Positions 8,054 to 16,422 of a stretch of 64,000 nucleotides of DNA are shown piece by piece. This DNA is from an uncultured Pseudomonas sp. Lineage in GTDB: Bacteria; Pseudomonadota; Gammaproteobacteria; Pseudomonadales; Pseudomonadaceae. The stretch lies in NCBI GenBank assembly GCA_943912755.1, contig CALTWF010000006.1:38858-102857 (forward strand). Direction: 5' to 3'. The position numbers and the translations under genes were made by a program. The notes beneath the pieces were generated by a model that was given only the letters and a program-made list of their open reading frames with translations, searched no databases and had not been told where the DNA came from. Numbering within the stretch: the first letter of the stretch is position 1; each line of letters begins with the position of its first letter.

Positions 8054-8794
8054 ATGAAACACCTGTTGTTGATCGGCATCGGCCCGGGCAATCCGCGCCA
8101 GGTCACCCTGGAGGCGGTCGATGCACTGCAACGCGCCGATGTGTTTTTCGTGCTCGACAAGCACCAGCGTGACGACGACATGCTGCGCCTGCGCAAGGAA
8201 CTGCTGGCGCGCTGGGTCACCCGGCCGTACCGCCTGGTTCAGGTGGACGACCCGCAGCGCGACGGCGGGGCCACCGATTATGTCGGTGCGGTGCAGGAGT
8301 GGCACCGCCAGCGCGCCGCCCTGTATGGCCGGCTGATCGCCGACGAGTTGCGCGAGGGGGAGTGCGCGGCTTTCCTGCTCTGGGGCGAGCCTGGCCTGTA
8401 CGACAGCACCCTGCGCATCCTTCAACTGGTCGAAGCGCAGGCCTTCAGCATCGAGGTGATTCCCGGCATCAGCAGCGTGCAGGCCCTGGCCGCGCGGCAC
8501 TGCATCCCGCTCAACCGGATCGGCGAGCCCTTGCAGATCCTTCCCGGCCGGCGCCTGGGCGAGGTGCAGCGGATCGACAACCTGGTGGTGATGCTCGACG
8601 GCCAGTGTGCCTTCGCCGATATCGATGACCCCGACCTGCACATCTACTGGGGCGCGTACCTGGGAACGGCGGACGAGATCCTGGTCAGCGGGCCGCTGCC
8701 GGAGGTCAAGGCGCGGATCCTCGCGGCCCGCGAGCAGGCGCGGGCGCGCAAGGGCTGGATCATGGATACCTATCTGTTGCGGCGGCATCGCTGA
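8054..8794 (+). CDS. cobF: precorrin-6A synthase (deacetylating)
   Basis: 246-residue SAM-dependent methyltransferase of the tetrapyrrole methylase family; CobF methylates C-1 and removes the acetyl group of precorrin-5 in aerobic cobalamin synthesis. The N-terminal GIGPGNP loop (residues 8-14), WGEPGLYDST in the middle and VIPGISSVQALAA bind SAM and substrate as in the family. No other cob genes occur in the window, which is common in pseudomonads where cob genes are scattered. No cobalamin riboswitch is apparent upstream. The 3' end overlaps the convergent glycosyltransferase gene by 35 bases. Confidence 0.92.
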   Translation: MKHLLLIGIGPGNPRQVTLEAVDALQRADVFFVLDKHQRDDDMLRLRKELLARWVTRPYRLVQVDDPQRDGGATDYVGAVQEWHRQRAALYGRLIADELREGECAAFLLWGEPGLYDSTLRILQLVEAQAFSIEVIPGISSVQALAARHCIPLNRIGEPLQILPGRRLGEVQRIDNLVVMLDGQCAFADIDDPDLHIYWGAYLGTADEILVSGPLPEVKARILAAREQARARKGWIMDTYLLRRHR

Positions 8795-10007
8795 GCGGGC
8801 GTCGCTGCTGGCGCAGCATGGCCCCGGTGAAGTTGTAGAGGCGCTGGTCCGCCAGCTCCATCAGGGTCTGCTCGATGCGTTCGGCCAGGGCGGCAGCGTG
8901 CCAGCGCCGGTTGAAGTGGCTGTCGAGCAACGCTGCGGCATCACGTTGTGCCTGGTTCCAGCGCGCTTCGTCGGCATACAGGCCGATCACCGCCTTGGCC
9001 AAGCCTTCCGCCGTAGCCGACACCAGGCCCGGCCAAGCCTGGCCTCCCTGCATTGCCTCGCTGCCGATCGGCGTGGTCACGCTGGGGGTACCCGCAAGCA
9101 TGGCATCAAGCAGCACGCCCTTGATCCCGGCGCCGAAGCGCAGCGGCAGCAGGCACAGGCGGGCCTTGCCGAGCAGCGTTGCAGGCTCTGCGCCCTGCTC
9201 GAAAATCAGCAGGCCGCCGGCGGGATCATGCAGCGCCAGGGCTTTTGCCGTGGGCGATGGTCCATGCACATGCAACTGTGCGTCGGGCAGGTGGCGGCGG
9301 ATCATCGGCCAGATGTTGTGCTTCAGCCACAACAGGCTGTCCCGATCCGCCGGGTCGCGGAAATCCACGAAAGCGATGATGTGCTCGCGTTCGCTGAAAG
9401 GCGCCGTCGCCGTGCGTGGCGCCTCCGGCATCGGCGGGCACCAGTGCAGCAGCGCCGGCGGCACGCCGAAGCCGTTGACCAGCAGGTCCATCTCCACATC
9501 GGAAACCACCAGGCTCAGGTCACTGCGATGGATCGCAGCGATTTCGCGCCGGGTGAGCTCGGCCGGGGCCATCTGCTGGTACAGGTCTGAGCCGGAGGTG
9601 GCGAACAGTTCGCGGAAGTCGTTGGGGTCCAGGCCCAGAGCCAGGCGACGGCGCAGCAGGGCATGACGGCCTTCGCGCAAGCTTTGCAGGTCGCCGCTAT
9701 CGAGCATGCGCAAGGCATCCGGGCAATGCTGCTCGACGCGCCAGGCGAAGCGCTCCTCCAGCTCGAAGTGTTCGAACAGCACTGCATCCGGGGCCAACTC
9801 GCCGAGCATGCGCTCGAAGTCGCTGTCGACAAGTCGGACGGCCTGCATGGCGGACAGGTCGGCATCATCCTGGCCCGGGGCGCCCGGGCTGGCGAAGGTC
9901 ACCTGCCAGCCGCGAGCGAGCAAGCTTTGCAGGCGTTGCAGCATGGGGCGGTTGGGCTGGGGCCAGGCGCGGGCAATGACCAGGATGTGCAACGAGGAGG
10001 CGGGCAT
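8760..10007 (-). CDS. glycosyltransferase family protein
   Basis: 415-residue protein with the two Rossmann-like halves of a GT-B glycosyltransferase. The C-terminal half has the nucleotide-sugar-binding style segment LPLRFGAGIKGVLLDAM with the conserved Gly-rich turn and the following acidic/Gly region (TPIGSEAM), typical of GT4-like enzymes; the N-terminal half (HILVIARAWPQPNRP) is the acceptor domain. No signal peptide or membrane segment, so it is cytoplasmic. It stands alone, convergent with cobF and overlapping it by 35 bases. Donor and acceptor are unknown. Confidence 0.75.
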   Translation of the reverse strand: MPASSLHILVIARAWPQPNRPMLQRLQSLLARGWQVTFASPGAPGQDDADLSAMQAVRLVDSDFERMLGELAPDAVLFEHFELEERFAWRVEQHCPDALRMLDSGDLQSLREGRHALLRRRLALGLDPNDFRELFATSGSDLYQQMAPAELTRREIAAIHRSDLSLVVSDVEMDLLVNGFGVPPALLHWCPPMPEAPRTATAPFSEREHIIAFVDFRDPADRDSLLWLKHNIWPMIRRHLPDAQLHVHGPSPTAKALALHDPAGGLLIFEQGAEPATLLGKARLCLLPLRFGAGIKGVLLDAMLAGTPSVTTPIGSEAMQGGQAWPGLVSATAEGLAKAVIGLYADEARWNQAQRDAAALLDSHFNRRWHAAALAERIEQTLMELADQRLYNFTGAMLRQQRRPLSDAAATDRYP

Positions 10008-10066
10008 GGGCGGTGGGCCTTGGAAAAAGCGCGTATTAAAGCAGATCCCGGGATGTCGTTCGCATG

Positions 10067-10168
10067 GGCCTCATCGCTGGCAAGCCAGCTCCCACAGGGT
10101 CCGTGTCGAGCACAGATACTGCGGCTGGCCCAGGACCCTGTGGGAGTCGGCTTGCCGACGATGAGGCC
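10067..10168. repeat. REP palindrome pair
   Basis: Two inverted REP cores (ggcctcatcgctggcaagcc... and its diverged inverse with gtcggcttgccgac), lying between the start of the glycosyltransferase gene and the end of the DUF899 gene. The right copy has exchanged the two stem bases in a compensatory way. Confidence 0.85.
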
Positions 10169-10242
10169 AGCAATCACAACATCAATCTGCTTGCCTGCAA
10201 CCATGGAATCCTCCAGCGGGGTGTTCACTCGGCCGCAAGGCT

Positions 10243-10962
10243 TCAATGACAGCATTCATGCCTGGCATCACCTCCGTCATAACGGTCATGGTGCCTGACC
10301 CAGTCCATCGTCCCTTTCTCATCGCGCCCCTTGGGCATCAGATCGAGGAAGTTGTAGGTGCCGACCAGGATATCCAGCCCCCGGGCATAGCTGGAGTAGG
10401 TGTGGAAGATGCCCCCGGCGGCGTCCCGGTAGAACACGCTGAGCCCCGGCAATTCGGTTTCGCTGCCGCTGTAGGGTTCATAGTTGTACTCGCCACCTTC
10501 GGCGCTGGGAGTGACGCCGAAATCCCGGTTGAAGCTGCTGCCATGGGAAGACACCCAAGGGAACTTCCAGCCCATGCGCTGGCGAAATGCCTGGAACTCG
10601 GGGTAGGGCGCCCGCGACACCGCCACCAATGACACATCGTGATGAGCCAGGTGCAGGTTGGCGCCGTCGAAATGGTCGGCGAGGAACGAACAGCCAGGGC
10701 AGCCTTCGCTCCAGCCGTCGGCGAACATGAAGTGATAGACCAGCAACTGGCTGCGCCCGGCGAACAGATCGCCCAGGCCCAGGGCACCATCCGCGCCGTC
10801 GAAGCGATAGTCCTCTTCCACCTTGACCCAGGGCAGGGCCCGGCGGGCAGCGCTGAGTTCGTCGCGCTGGTGGGTGAAGGCCTTCTCGTGCAGGAGTAGC
10901 TGGCGCCGCGCGCCCAGCCATTCGCGGCGGGTCACCACCGGGTGCTTGCGATCGTTGTTCAT
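10243..10962 (-). CDS. DUF899 thioredoxin-fold protein
   Basis: 239-residue member of the DUF899 family, a thioredoxin-like fold of unknown reaction found in many bacteria and often annotated as putative dithiol-disulfide oxidoreductase. ATG 10962 (MNNDRKHPVV) is preceded by AAGGAG; the longer frame upstream has no support. The motif WSEGCPGCSFLADHFDG near residue 90 has a CPGC pair at the position of the thioredoxin active site. The C-terminus ends in an additional CC pair (HECCH). It appears to be a single-gene unit. Confidence 0.85.
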   Translation of the reverse strand: MNNDRKHPVVTRREWLGARRQLLLHEKAFTHQRDELSAARRALPWVKVEEDYRFDGADGALGLGDLFAGRSQLLVYHFMFADGWSEGCPGCSFLADHFDGANLHLAHHDVSLVAVSRAPYPEFQAFRQRMGWKFPWVSSHGSSFNRDFGVTPSAEGGEYNYEPYSGSETELPGLSVFYRDAAGGIFHTYSSYARGLDILVGTYNFLDLMPKGRDEKGTMDWVRHHDRYDGGDARHECCH

Positions 10963-11183
10963 GCTGCTGTCTCCTTGGGTGAATGCTTCTGGTCGTCTGG
11001 TGCAACCAGCAATCGACACGGTGCCCGGCGAATCTTCATGAAAGCGACGAGCGGGGATCTTCCGGCGCCGATAAAACATTGATAGCATCCGGCCACTTTT
11101 GTGTGATGTCGTTCTCAGTTTTCCTGGCCTGATCCTGGCCCTGCATCGTCGTGATAGCCCGCTGGGCTACCGTGACCGACGGC

Positions 11184-11200
11184 GTTCACGTTCCGTGAAC
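11184..11200. promoter_or_regulatory. operator-like inverted repeat before the export operon
   Basis: GTTCACG-ttc-CGTGAAC, a perfect seven-base inverted repeat with a three-base spacer, 53 bases upstream of the first gene of the export operon. It is shaped like a repressor or activator site. I cannot name the regulator and I do not see a strong -35/-10 pair beside it. Confidence 0.35.
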
Positions 11201-11253
11201 AGCAGCCGATACCCCGATTGAAATAATCCAGACCTTTACAGGGACGTAGCGAA

Positions 11254-12018
11254 ATGAAGCAGGCAGTGTGGTGGGCGGCGTTGGCCTTGTTCAGTGGTAT
11301 GGCCCAGGCCGCGACCGACAGCGACCCGTTGCTCGATGGCGCCACTTCCGGCGGCGGCAGCGAGGTGCGTGGCGTCCTGCGCGCCCGTTCCCAGGCGGTG
11401 CTGGCCAGTGAGCTGTCCGGCCGCGTGACGGAGATCCCGTTCACCGAAGGCCAGTCGTTCAGCAAGGGCGATGTCCTGGTGCGCTTCGATTGCAGCGCCT
11501 ACCAGGCCCAGGCCAATGCGTCCGGCGCCGCCGTGCGCGCCGCCCGCGAAGAGCTGCGCAACAAGCAGCAACTGGCGGCGCTGAATTCGGTGGGTCGCTT
11601 CGAAGTGTCCCTGGCCGAGGCGCGCCAGGCCCAGGCGCAGGCCGAGGCCCAGGTGTACCAGGTGCAGGTGCAGCGCTGCCAGATCAAGGCGCCGTTCGAC
11701 GGCCAGGTGGTGCAGCGCCGGGTCCAGGCCCACGAGAGCGTGGCCAGTGGCGCGCCGCTGCTGGAGATCGTCGATAACCGCTCCCTGGAAATCCATCTGC
11801 TGGTGCCTTCGAGCTGGATCGGCAAGCTCAAGCCGGAACAGACCTTCAGCTTCGTTCCCGATGAAACCGGCAAACCCATCGACGTGGTGGTCAAACGCCT
11901 TGGCGCGCGCATCGACGAAGGCAGCCAGACCCTGCTGCTGATCGCCAACGTGCCGGCCAACACCCCGGGCCTGCTGGCCGGCATGAGCGGCACCGCGCGC
12001 TTCCCGGAGCCTAAATGA
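11254..12018 (+). CDS. HlyD-type periplasmic adaptor (export operon gene 1)
   Basis: 254-residue membrane-fusion-type protein with a cleavable signal peptide ending ...GMAQA, so it is periplasmic rather than anchored by a long helix. The lipoyl-like halves are split by a helical hairpin rich in Ala, Gln and Glu (about residues 85-140): RVTEIPFTEGQSFSKGDVLVRFD and IKAPFDGQVV mark the two halves, followed by a beta-barrel segment to ...MSGTARFPE. Such adaptors bridge an inner-membrane component to a TolC channel. Its stop overlaps the next start (ATGA), so translation is coupled. Here it is probably the partner of the two other HlyD-containing proteins and the TolC-like protein at 26205. Confidence 0.88.
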   Translation: MKQAVWWAALALFSGMAQAATDSDPLLDGATSGGGSEVRGVLRARSQAVLASELSGRVTEIPFTEGQSFSKGDVLVRFDCSAYQAQANASGAAVRAAREELRNKQQLAALNSVGRFEVSLAEARQAQAQAEAQVYQVQVQRCQIKAPFDGQVVQRRVQAHESVASGAPLLEIVDNRSLEIHLLVPSSWIGKLKPEQTFSFVPDETGKPIDVVVKRLGARIDEGSQTLLLIANVPANTPGLLAGMSGTARFPEPK

Positions 12019-13334
12019 ACGCTCCCGTTCCCGGCGCCCTTGAGCAACTGCTGGCGCACTACCTGAAGCTGGAGCGCCAGGCCCGTTCCGCACCTTCGGT
12101 GGAGGAGCTGGCCTTCAGCATGGTCAACGACAGCCAGGCGCTGTTCGGCTATCGCCATGGGGCGCTGCTGATCACCGGCAAGGTGCGCGCGTTGACCGGA
12201 ATCAGCTCGGTGGAGCCGAACGCGCCGTTCGTGGTGTTCATCGAGCGGGTCGCGGCACGCCTTGCCGCCAGCGATCGCTTCGCCCTGCCGGGGGCGGTAC
12301 CGCCACAGGACCTCGACCAGGCCAGCCGCGACGATTGGCAGGCGCTGTCGGCCCCGCATGCCTTCTGGTTGCCGTTGAAGGACCGCCAGGGCGAAGTGTT
12401 CGGCGGCCTCTGGCTGGCCCGCGACATGCCCTGGAACGATGCCGAGCAGGCCCTGCTGGCACAGCTCGGCGACTGCTACAGCCACGCCTGGCGCGCGTTG
12501 CAGCCCGGCAAGCCATGGCGCCTGCGCTGGCCGGCGCGGACCCGCTGGGCCCTGGCCGCTGCCTTGCTGCTGGTGCTGTTGGTACCGGTGCGCCAGTCGG
12601 TACTGGCCCCGGCCGAAGTGGCACCGCGCAATGGCCAGGTGGTAGCCGCGCCGCTGGACGGCGTGGTCGCCGAGTTCCTGGTCAAGCCCAACCAGGCGGT
12701 CAAGGCCGGCGAGGTGCTGGTGCGTTTCGACGCCACCACCCTCAAGGCCCAGGCCGATGTCGCCGAACGCACCCTGGGCGTTGCCGAGGCGGAGCTCAAG
12801 GCCAATACCCAGCGGGCGTTTTCCGATGCCGACTCCAGCGCGCGCATCGACCTGCTGGCTGCCCGGGTCGAGCAGAAGCGTGCCGAGCGCGACTACGCCC
12901 GCGACCTGCTGGCGCGCAGCGAGGTGCGTGCCGAGCGCGACGGTCTTGCCGTGTTCGCCGACGCCCAGCGTTTTATCGGCAAGCCGATGCGCACCGGCGA
13001 GCGGCTGATGGAAATCGCCGACCCGGCCCAGGCCGAGTTGCGCATAGAACTGCCGGTGGCCGATGCCATCGGCCTGGACAAGGGCGCGGAGGTGGCGCTG
13101 TTCCTCGACAGCGATCCACTCAACCGGCACAGCGCCGTGCTCGAGCGAGTGGCCTATCAGGCGCAGAGCACCCCGGCAGGGCAGTTGGCCTATCGCCTCG
13201 ACGCCAGCTTCGACCAGGCGCCGCCGCGCATCGGCTTGCGCGGCACGGCCAAGGTGTTCGGTGATCGCGCGCCGCTGGCCCTGTACCTGCTGCGCCGGCC
13301 GCTGGCGGCCCTGCGCCAGGCGGTGGGTCTGTGA
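12015..13334 (+). CDS. GAF-like/HlyD inner-membrane adaptor (export operon gene 2)
   Basis: 439-residue protein with a cytoplasmic N-terminal region (about 1-170) that resembles a GAF domain, one transmembrane helix (about 178-195, WALAAALLLVLLVP) and a periplasmic HlyD-like adaptor (about 200-430). The adaptor has two lipoyl halves, APLDGVVAEFLVKPNQAVKAG and the one near residue 300, around a helical hairpin (about 245-300). A sensory-type domain on the cytoplasmic side of a membrane fusion protein is unusual and could couple export to a cytoplasmic signal or to the cargo. The gene overlaps both neighbours by four bases. Assignment of the GAF domain is by general resemblance and is less certain than the HlyD part. 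Confidence 0.8.
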   Translation: MNAPVPGALEQLLAHYLKLERQARSAPSVEELAFSMVNDSQALFGYRHGALLITGKVRALTGISSVEPNAPFVVFIERVAARLAASDRFALPGAVPPQDLDQASRDDWQALSAPHAFWLPLKDRQGEVFGGLWLARDMPWNDAEQALLAQLGDCYSHAWRALQPGKPWRLRWPARTRWALAAALLLVLLVPVRQSVLAPAEVAPRNGQVVAAPLDGVVAEFLVKPNQAVKAGEVLVRFDATTLKAQADVAERTLGVAEAELKANTQRAFSDADSSARIDLLAARVEQKRAERDYARDLLARSEVRAERDGLAVFADAQRFIGKPMRTGERLMEIADPAQAELRIELPVADAIGLDKGAEVALFLDSDPLNRHSAVLERVAYQAQSTPAGQLAYRLDASFDQAPPRIGLRGTAKVFGDRAPLALYLLRRPLAALRQAVGL

Positions 13335-15430
13335 TGCTGCCGGCGCTGCGCCCGGACCTGCAGCTGTCGGTGGGAGCGCCGGGGCTCGACGGTTCGCCGC
13401 AATGGACCCTCGCCGACCCGCTGCGAGGGCGCTACTTCAAGCTCGGCGCGCCGGCCATGCGCCTGCTGCGCCACTGGGCCCTGGGTGATCCGCAGCGGGT
13501 ACTGAACGCGGCCAATGCCGAGCCGGGCCTGCCCCTGACCGGTGCGGCGGTGGAAGAGCTGCTGCGTTTTCTGCGCGGGCATGACCTGGTCAGCGCCGTG
13601 GATGCCGAGCAACGCGCCAGCTATGCGCCCAAGGCCGCTGCCCAGCGCCAGGGCATCTGGACCCAGGTACTGCACAAATATCTGTTCTTCCGCATCCCGC
13701 TGTGGCGCCCGGATGCCTTCCTCAACCGCACCTGGCCCTGGCTGGAACGCTACGGCCCGAACCTGCTGCGCTTCGGCCTGCCGACGGTGCTGCTGCTCGG
13801 CCTGTTCCTGGTGATGCGCGACTGGGAGCGTTTTCTCTCGACCTTCCCGCATTTGCTGAGCCTGGGCGGCATGGCGGCGTTCGCCATCGCCCTGGGCTTC
13901 GCCAAGCTCTGCCATGAATTCGGCCACGCCTACATGGCCAAGCGCGCCGGCTGCCGGGTGCCGAGCATGGGCGTGGCGTTCATGGTCCTGCTGCCCATGC
14001 TCTACACCGATGTCAGCGACGCCTGGCGCGTGCAGGATCGCCGCACCCGCCTGCTGATCGGCGCGGGCGGCGTGCTCGCCGAACTGCTCCTGGCCTGCAT
14101 CGCCCTGCTGGCCTGGTCGTTGCTGCCGGACGGGGCAGGGCGCACGGCGGCGTTCATGCTGGCCAGTGCCACCTGGATCACCACCCTGGCGATCAACGTC
14201 AATCCGCTGATGCGCTTCGACGGCTATTTCCTGCTCAGCGACCTGTGGGGCGTCGACAACCTGCAAGGCCGGGGTTTCGCCCTTGGTCGCTGGCACCTGC
14301 GGGAGTGGCTGTTCGGCTATGGCGAGCCGATGCCCGAACGCTGGTCGCCGAAGCTGCGCCGGCGCCTGCTGTGCTGGAGCTACGCCGCGTGGATCTGGCG
14401 TGCGGTGCTGTTCTTCGGTATCGCCCTGGCGGTGTATCACCTGTTCTTCAAGGTGCTCGGCATCTTCCTGATGCTGGTCGAGCTGGTCTGGTTCATCGGA
14501 TTGCCGGTGTGGCGCGAATGGCAGCACTGGTGGGAGCACCGGGACAAGGCCCAGCCACGCAAGGTGCTGGTCCTCGGTGGCGGCCTGGCGTTGATCCTGG
14601 CCCTGCTGGCAGTGCCCTGGCGCAGCGGGGTGGAAGTGCCGGCGATGCTTGAGGCGTCGCGTTTCAGTGCGTTGCATGCGCCGGCGGCGGCGCAGGTGCG
14701 CGAGGTACTGGTCAAGGATGGCCAGCAGGTCGAGGCCAACCAGGTGCTGGTGACCCTGGCCTCGCCTGACCTGGAAGCGCGCATGACCATCGGCCGGCGC
14801 GACATCGAGATCCTCCAGTTGCAACTGCGGCGCCAGTCCGGGCGCAGCGAGACCGCCGCCGACAGCGGCATCCTCGAACAGCGCCTGGCCGAGGCGGTGG
14901 CCGAGTACCGCGGCCTGGCGGCCCAGCGCGAGCGCCTGGTGCTGCGCGCGCCGCATGCCGGGACCGTGCGTGACCTGGCGGATAACCTGAGCCCGGGGCG
15001 CTGGGTGGGTGCCGAGCTGCCCCTGGCACAGATCGCCGACGGCGGCCTGCGCCTGCGCGGTTATGTGGCCGAGGCCGATCTGTGGCGGGTGGCGCCGGGA
15101 GTCGACGGGCATTTCGTTGCCGACGACGTGCTGCGCGACTCACTGCCGGTGACCCTGGCTAACGTGGATGCCAATGGCGTGGCTTACATCGATCAGGAAG
15201 CGCTGATTTCCGAGCATCACGGTCCTATCGCGATTCGCCGTGACGAAGAGAAAAGGGCGCAGCCGTTGCAGGCCCAATATGGTGCGCAATTCCAGCTCGA
15301 AAACAGTGCGCCGGAACAGGTTTCGCACCCCGTGCGCGGCATAGTAGTGCTTGATGGCAAGAGCGAATCGCTATTGTCGGCAGCGTGGCGACGCATGGCG
15401 GCAATCGGTGTAAGAGAAAGCGGATTTTAG
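13331..15430 (+). CDS. PqqD-like/M50 site-2 protease/HlyD fusion protein (export operon gene 3)
   Basis: 699-residue polytopic membrane protein. The N-terminal 90 residues (WTLADPLRGRYFKLGAPAMRLL onwards) resemble a PqqD-type winged helix, the peptide-recognition element of RiPP systems. Next comes an M50 metalloprotease core with the zinc motif HEFGH (His195, Glu196, His199) in a membrane helix and the distal ligand motif NPLMRFDGY (Asp297). The C-terminal third after about residue 450 is a HlyD-like adaptor (APAAAQVREVLVKDGQQVEA and a second lipoyl half near 545). Several further transmembrane helices lie between 300 and 450. Proteins of this order are annotated as 'putative peptide zinc metalloproteases'. 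The combination suggests recognition, processing and handover of an exported protein; this is inference. Confidence 0.82.
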   Translation: MMLPALRPDLQLSVGAPGLDGSPQWTLADPLRGRYFKLGAPAMRLLRHWALGDPQRVLNAANAEPGLPLTGAAVEELLRFLRGHDLVSAVDAEQRASYAPKAAAQRQGIWTQVLHKYLFFRIPLWRPDAFLNRTWPWLERYGPNLLRFGLPTVLLLGLFLVMRDWERFLSTFPHLLSLGGMAAFAIALGFAKLCHEFGHAYMAKRAGCRVPSMGVAFMVLLPMLYTDVSDAWRVQDRRTRLLIGAGGVLAELLLACIALLAWSLLPDGAGRTAAFMLASATWITTLAINVNPLMRFDGYFLLSDLWGVDNLQGRGFALGRWHLREWLFGYGEPMPERWSPKLRRRLLCWSYAAWIWRAVLFFGIALAVYHLFFKVLGIFLMLVELVWFIGLPVWREWQHWWEHRDKAQPRKVLVLGGGLALILALLAVPWRSGVEVPAMLEASRFSALHAPAAAQVREVLVKDGQQVEANQVLVTLASPDLEARMTIGRRDIEILQLQLRRQSGRSETAADSGILEQRLAEAVAEYRGLAAQRERLVLRAPHAGTVRDLADNLSPGRWVGAELPLAQIADGGLRLRGYVAEADLWRVAPGVDGHFVADDVLRDSLPVTLANVDANGVAYIDQEALISEHHGPIAIRRDEEKRAQPLQAQYGAQFQLENSAPEQVSHPVRGIVVLDGKSESLLSAAWRRMAAIGVRESGF

Positions 15431-15545
15431 TAGTGCGATTGTAAGACAGTTGCGGTAACCTGCTGTCAATTCGCCATGCAAGTTACTGTGACACCGTTCG
15501 CGATAATAGTTGGTCCCCAAAGTTATTTACAGGAAGTTGGCTTCA

Positions 15546-16043
15546 ATGCTGAAGGACGCTGTGACCCTCCGTGCCCTGCATTCAGACGATATGGCGTTTA
15601 TCGAGCGTCTATACGCGGCCACGCGTGCCGAGGAAATGTCCCATAGCGGCTGGCCTGCGGAGCAGATCGCAACTTTCCTCGCGCAACAATTCAAAACTCA
15701 GCACGCTTATTACCAAGCTCACTATCGAGATGCCGAGTTCCTCATTATCGAACATGAGGGAATACCCATTGGCCGGCTCTACCGGTTCTGGGGGCCGACC
15801 AAGGTAAACCTCATCGATATTGCACTGGTGTCCCACTTCCAGGGCCGTGGAATTGGCAGTGAATTAATTGAAGAAATGCTGCAGCGTGCCGATGCAGAAG
15901 GGTTGGTCATCGAACTGTTCGTTGAAACTTATAACCCTGCCCAGCGGCTGTACGGTCGCCTTGGATTCAGCGTGATCGATGAATCCGGGGTTTACCTGCG
16001 CATGCGTCGCCAGCCCCGGGTTGCTGCCAGGAATGCCTCATGA
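15546..16043 (+). CDS. GNAT-family N-acetyltransferase (export operon)
   Basis: 165-residue acetyltransferase of the GNAT superfamily. Start ATG 15546 (MLKDAVTLRAL) is preceded by AGGAAG; an upstream in-frame GTG is less likely. The acetyl-CoA loop is visible as SHFQGRGIGSELI (about residue 100) and the C-terminal YNPAQRLYGRLGF motif is classic. Its stop overlaps the next start by four bases. The 115 bases before it contain TAATAG at 15505-15510, a possible -10 box, so an internal promoter is possible. It could modify the operon's cargo or the tail-collar protein; no direct evidence. Confidence 0.85.
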   Translation: MLKDAVTLRALHSDDMAFIERLYAATRAEEMSHSGWPAEQIATFLAQQFKTQHAYYQAHYRDAEFLIIEHEGIPIGRLYRFWGPTKVNLIDIALVSHFQGRGIGSELIEEMLQRADAEGLVIELFVETYNPAQRLYGRLGFSVIDESGVYLRMRRQPRVAARNAS

Positions 16044-16381
16044 GTCAAGACAACCTCCACGCCATGCCCGGTCGGGCCGAACTTGCCGCCGCCGATCCCG
16101 AAGGCTTCGTGCTGCAGATCGCGCCGGAGCAGGGTATCCGCGTGTCGCTGATCGAAGTGCGTGACGGCGTGCCGATGGACGGGCGCCATGAGTGCTATTC
16201 GCTGATGGTCGCGCTGCCCAAGGGCGTGGAGTTACCGTCGAATGTCTATCGCCTGTTCGGCCCGGACGGCCAGCACTGGGTGTTGCTGATGACCCCGGTA
16301 CTGCCCGAGCCCGATGGTCGCCATGTGCTCGAAGCGGTGATCCACCGCCAGGTCGGGGTTGCGGCGAACGCAGAGGCTTAA
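16040..16381 (+). CDS. DUF6916-like small protein (export operon)
   Basis: 113-residue soluble protein without signal peptide or membrane segment. It resembles the DUF6916 family found beside tail-collar/MdpB genes: a compact mostly beta domain with the segments GIRVSLIEVRDG and HWVLLMTPV. Start and previous stop overlap (ATGA), so it is translationally coupled to the acetyltransferase. It is followed 41 bases later by the tail-collar gene. Role unknown; a chaperone or assembly factor for the tail-collar protein would be a reasonable guess. Confidence 0.65.
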   Translation: MSQDNLHAMPGRAELAAADPEGFVLQIAPEQGIRVSLIEVRDGVPMDGRHECYSLMVALPKGVELPSNVYRLFGPDGQHWVLLMTPVLPEPDGRHVLEAVIHRQVGVAANAEA

Positions 16382-16422
16382 AAGAGTTTTCAACCAAAGC
16401 AACTCAACTAAGGAAGTGTTTG

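Noticed and set aside
8760..8794. Convergent gene overlaps (cobF/glycosyltransferase; also 29522-29559 TerC/rarD and 37420-37468 kinase/ybhN) as frameshifts
   Set aside because: All proteins end naturally with full family length; short 3' overlaps are common in compact genomes.
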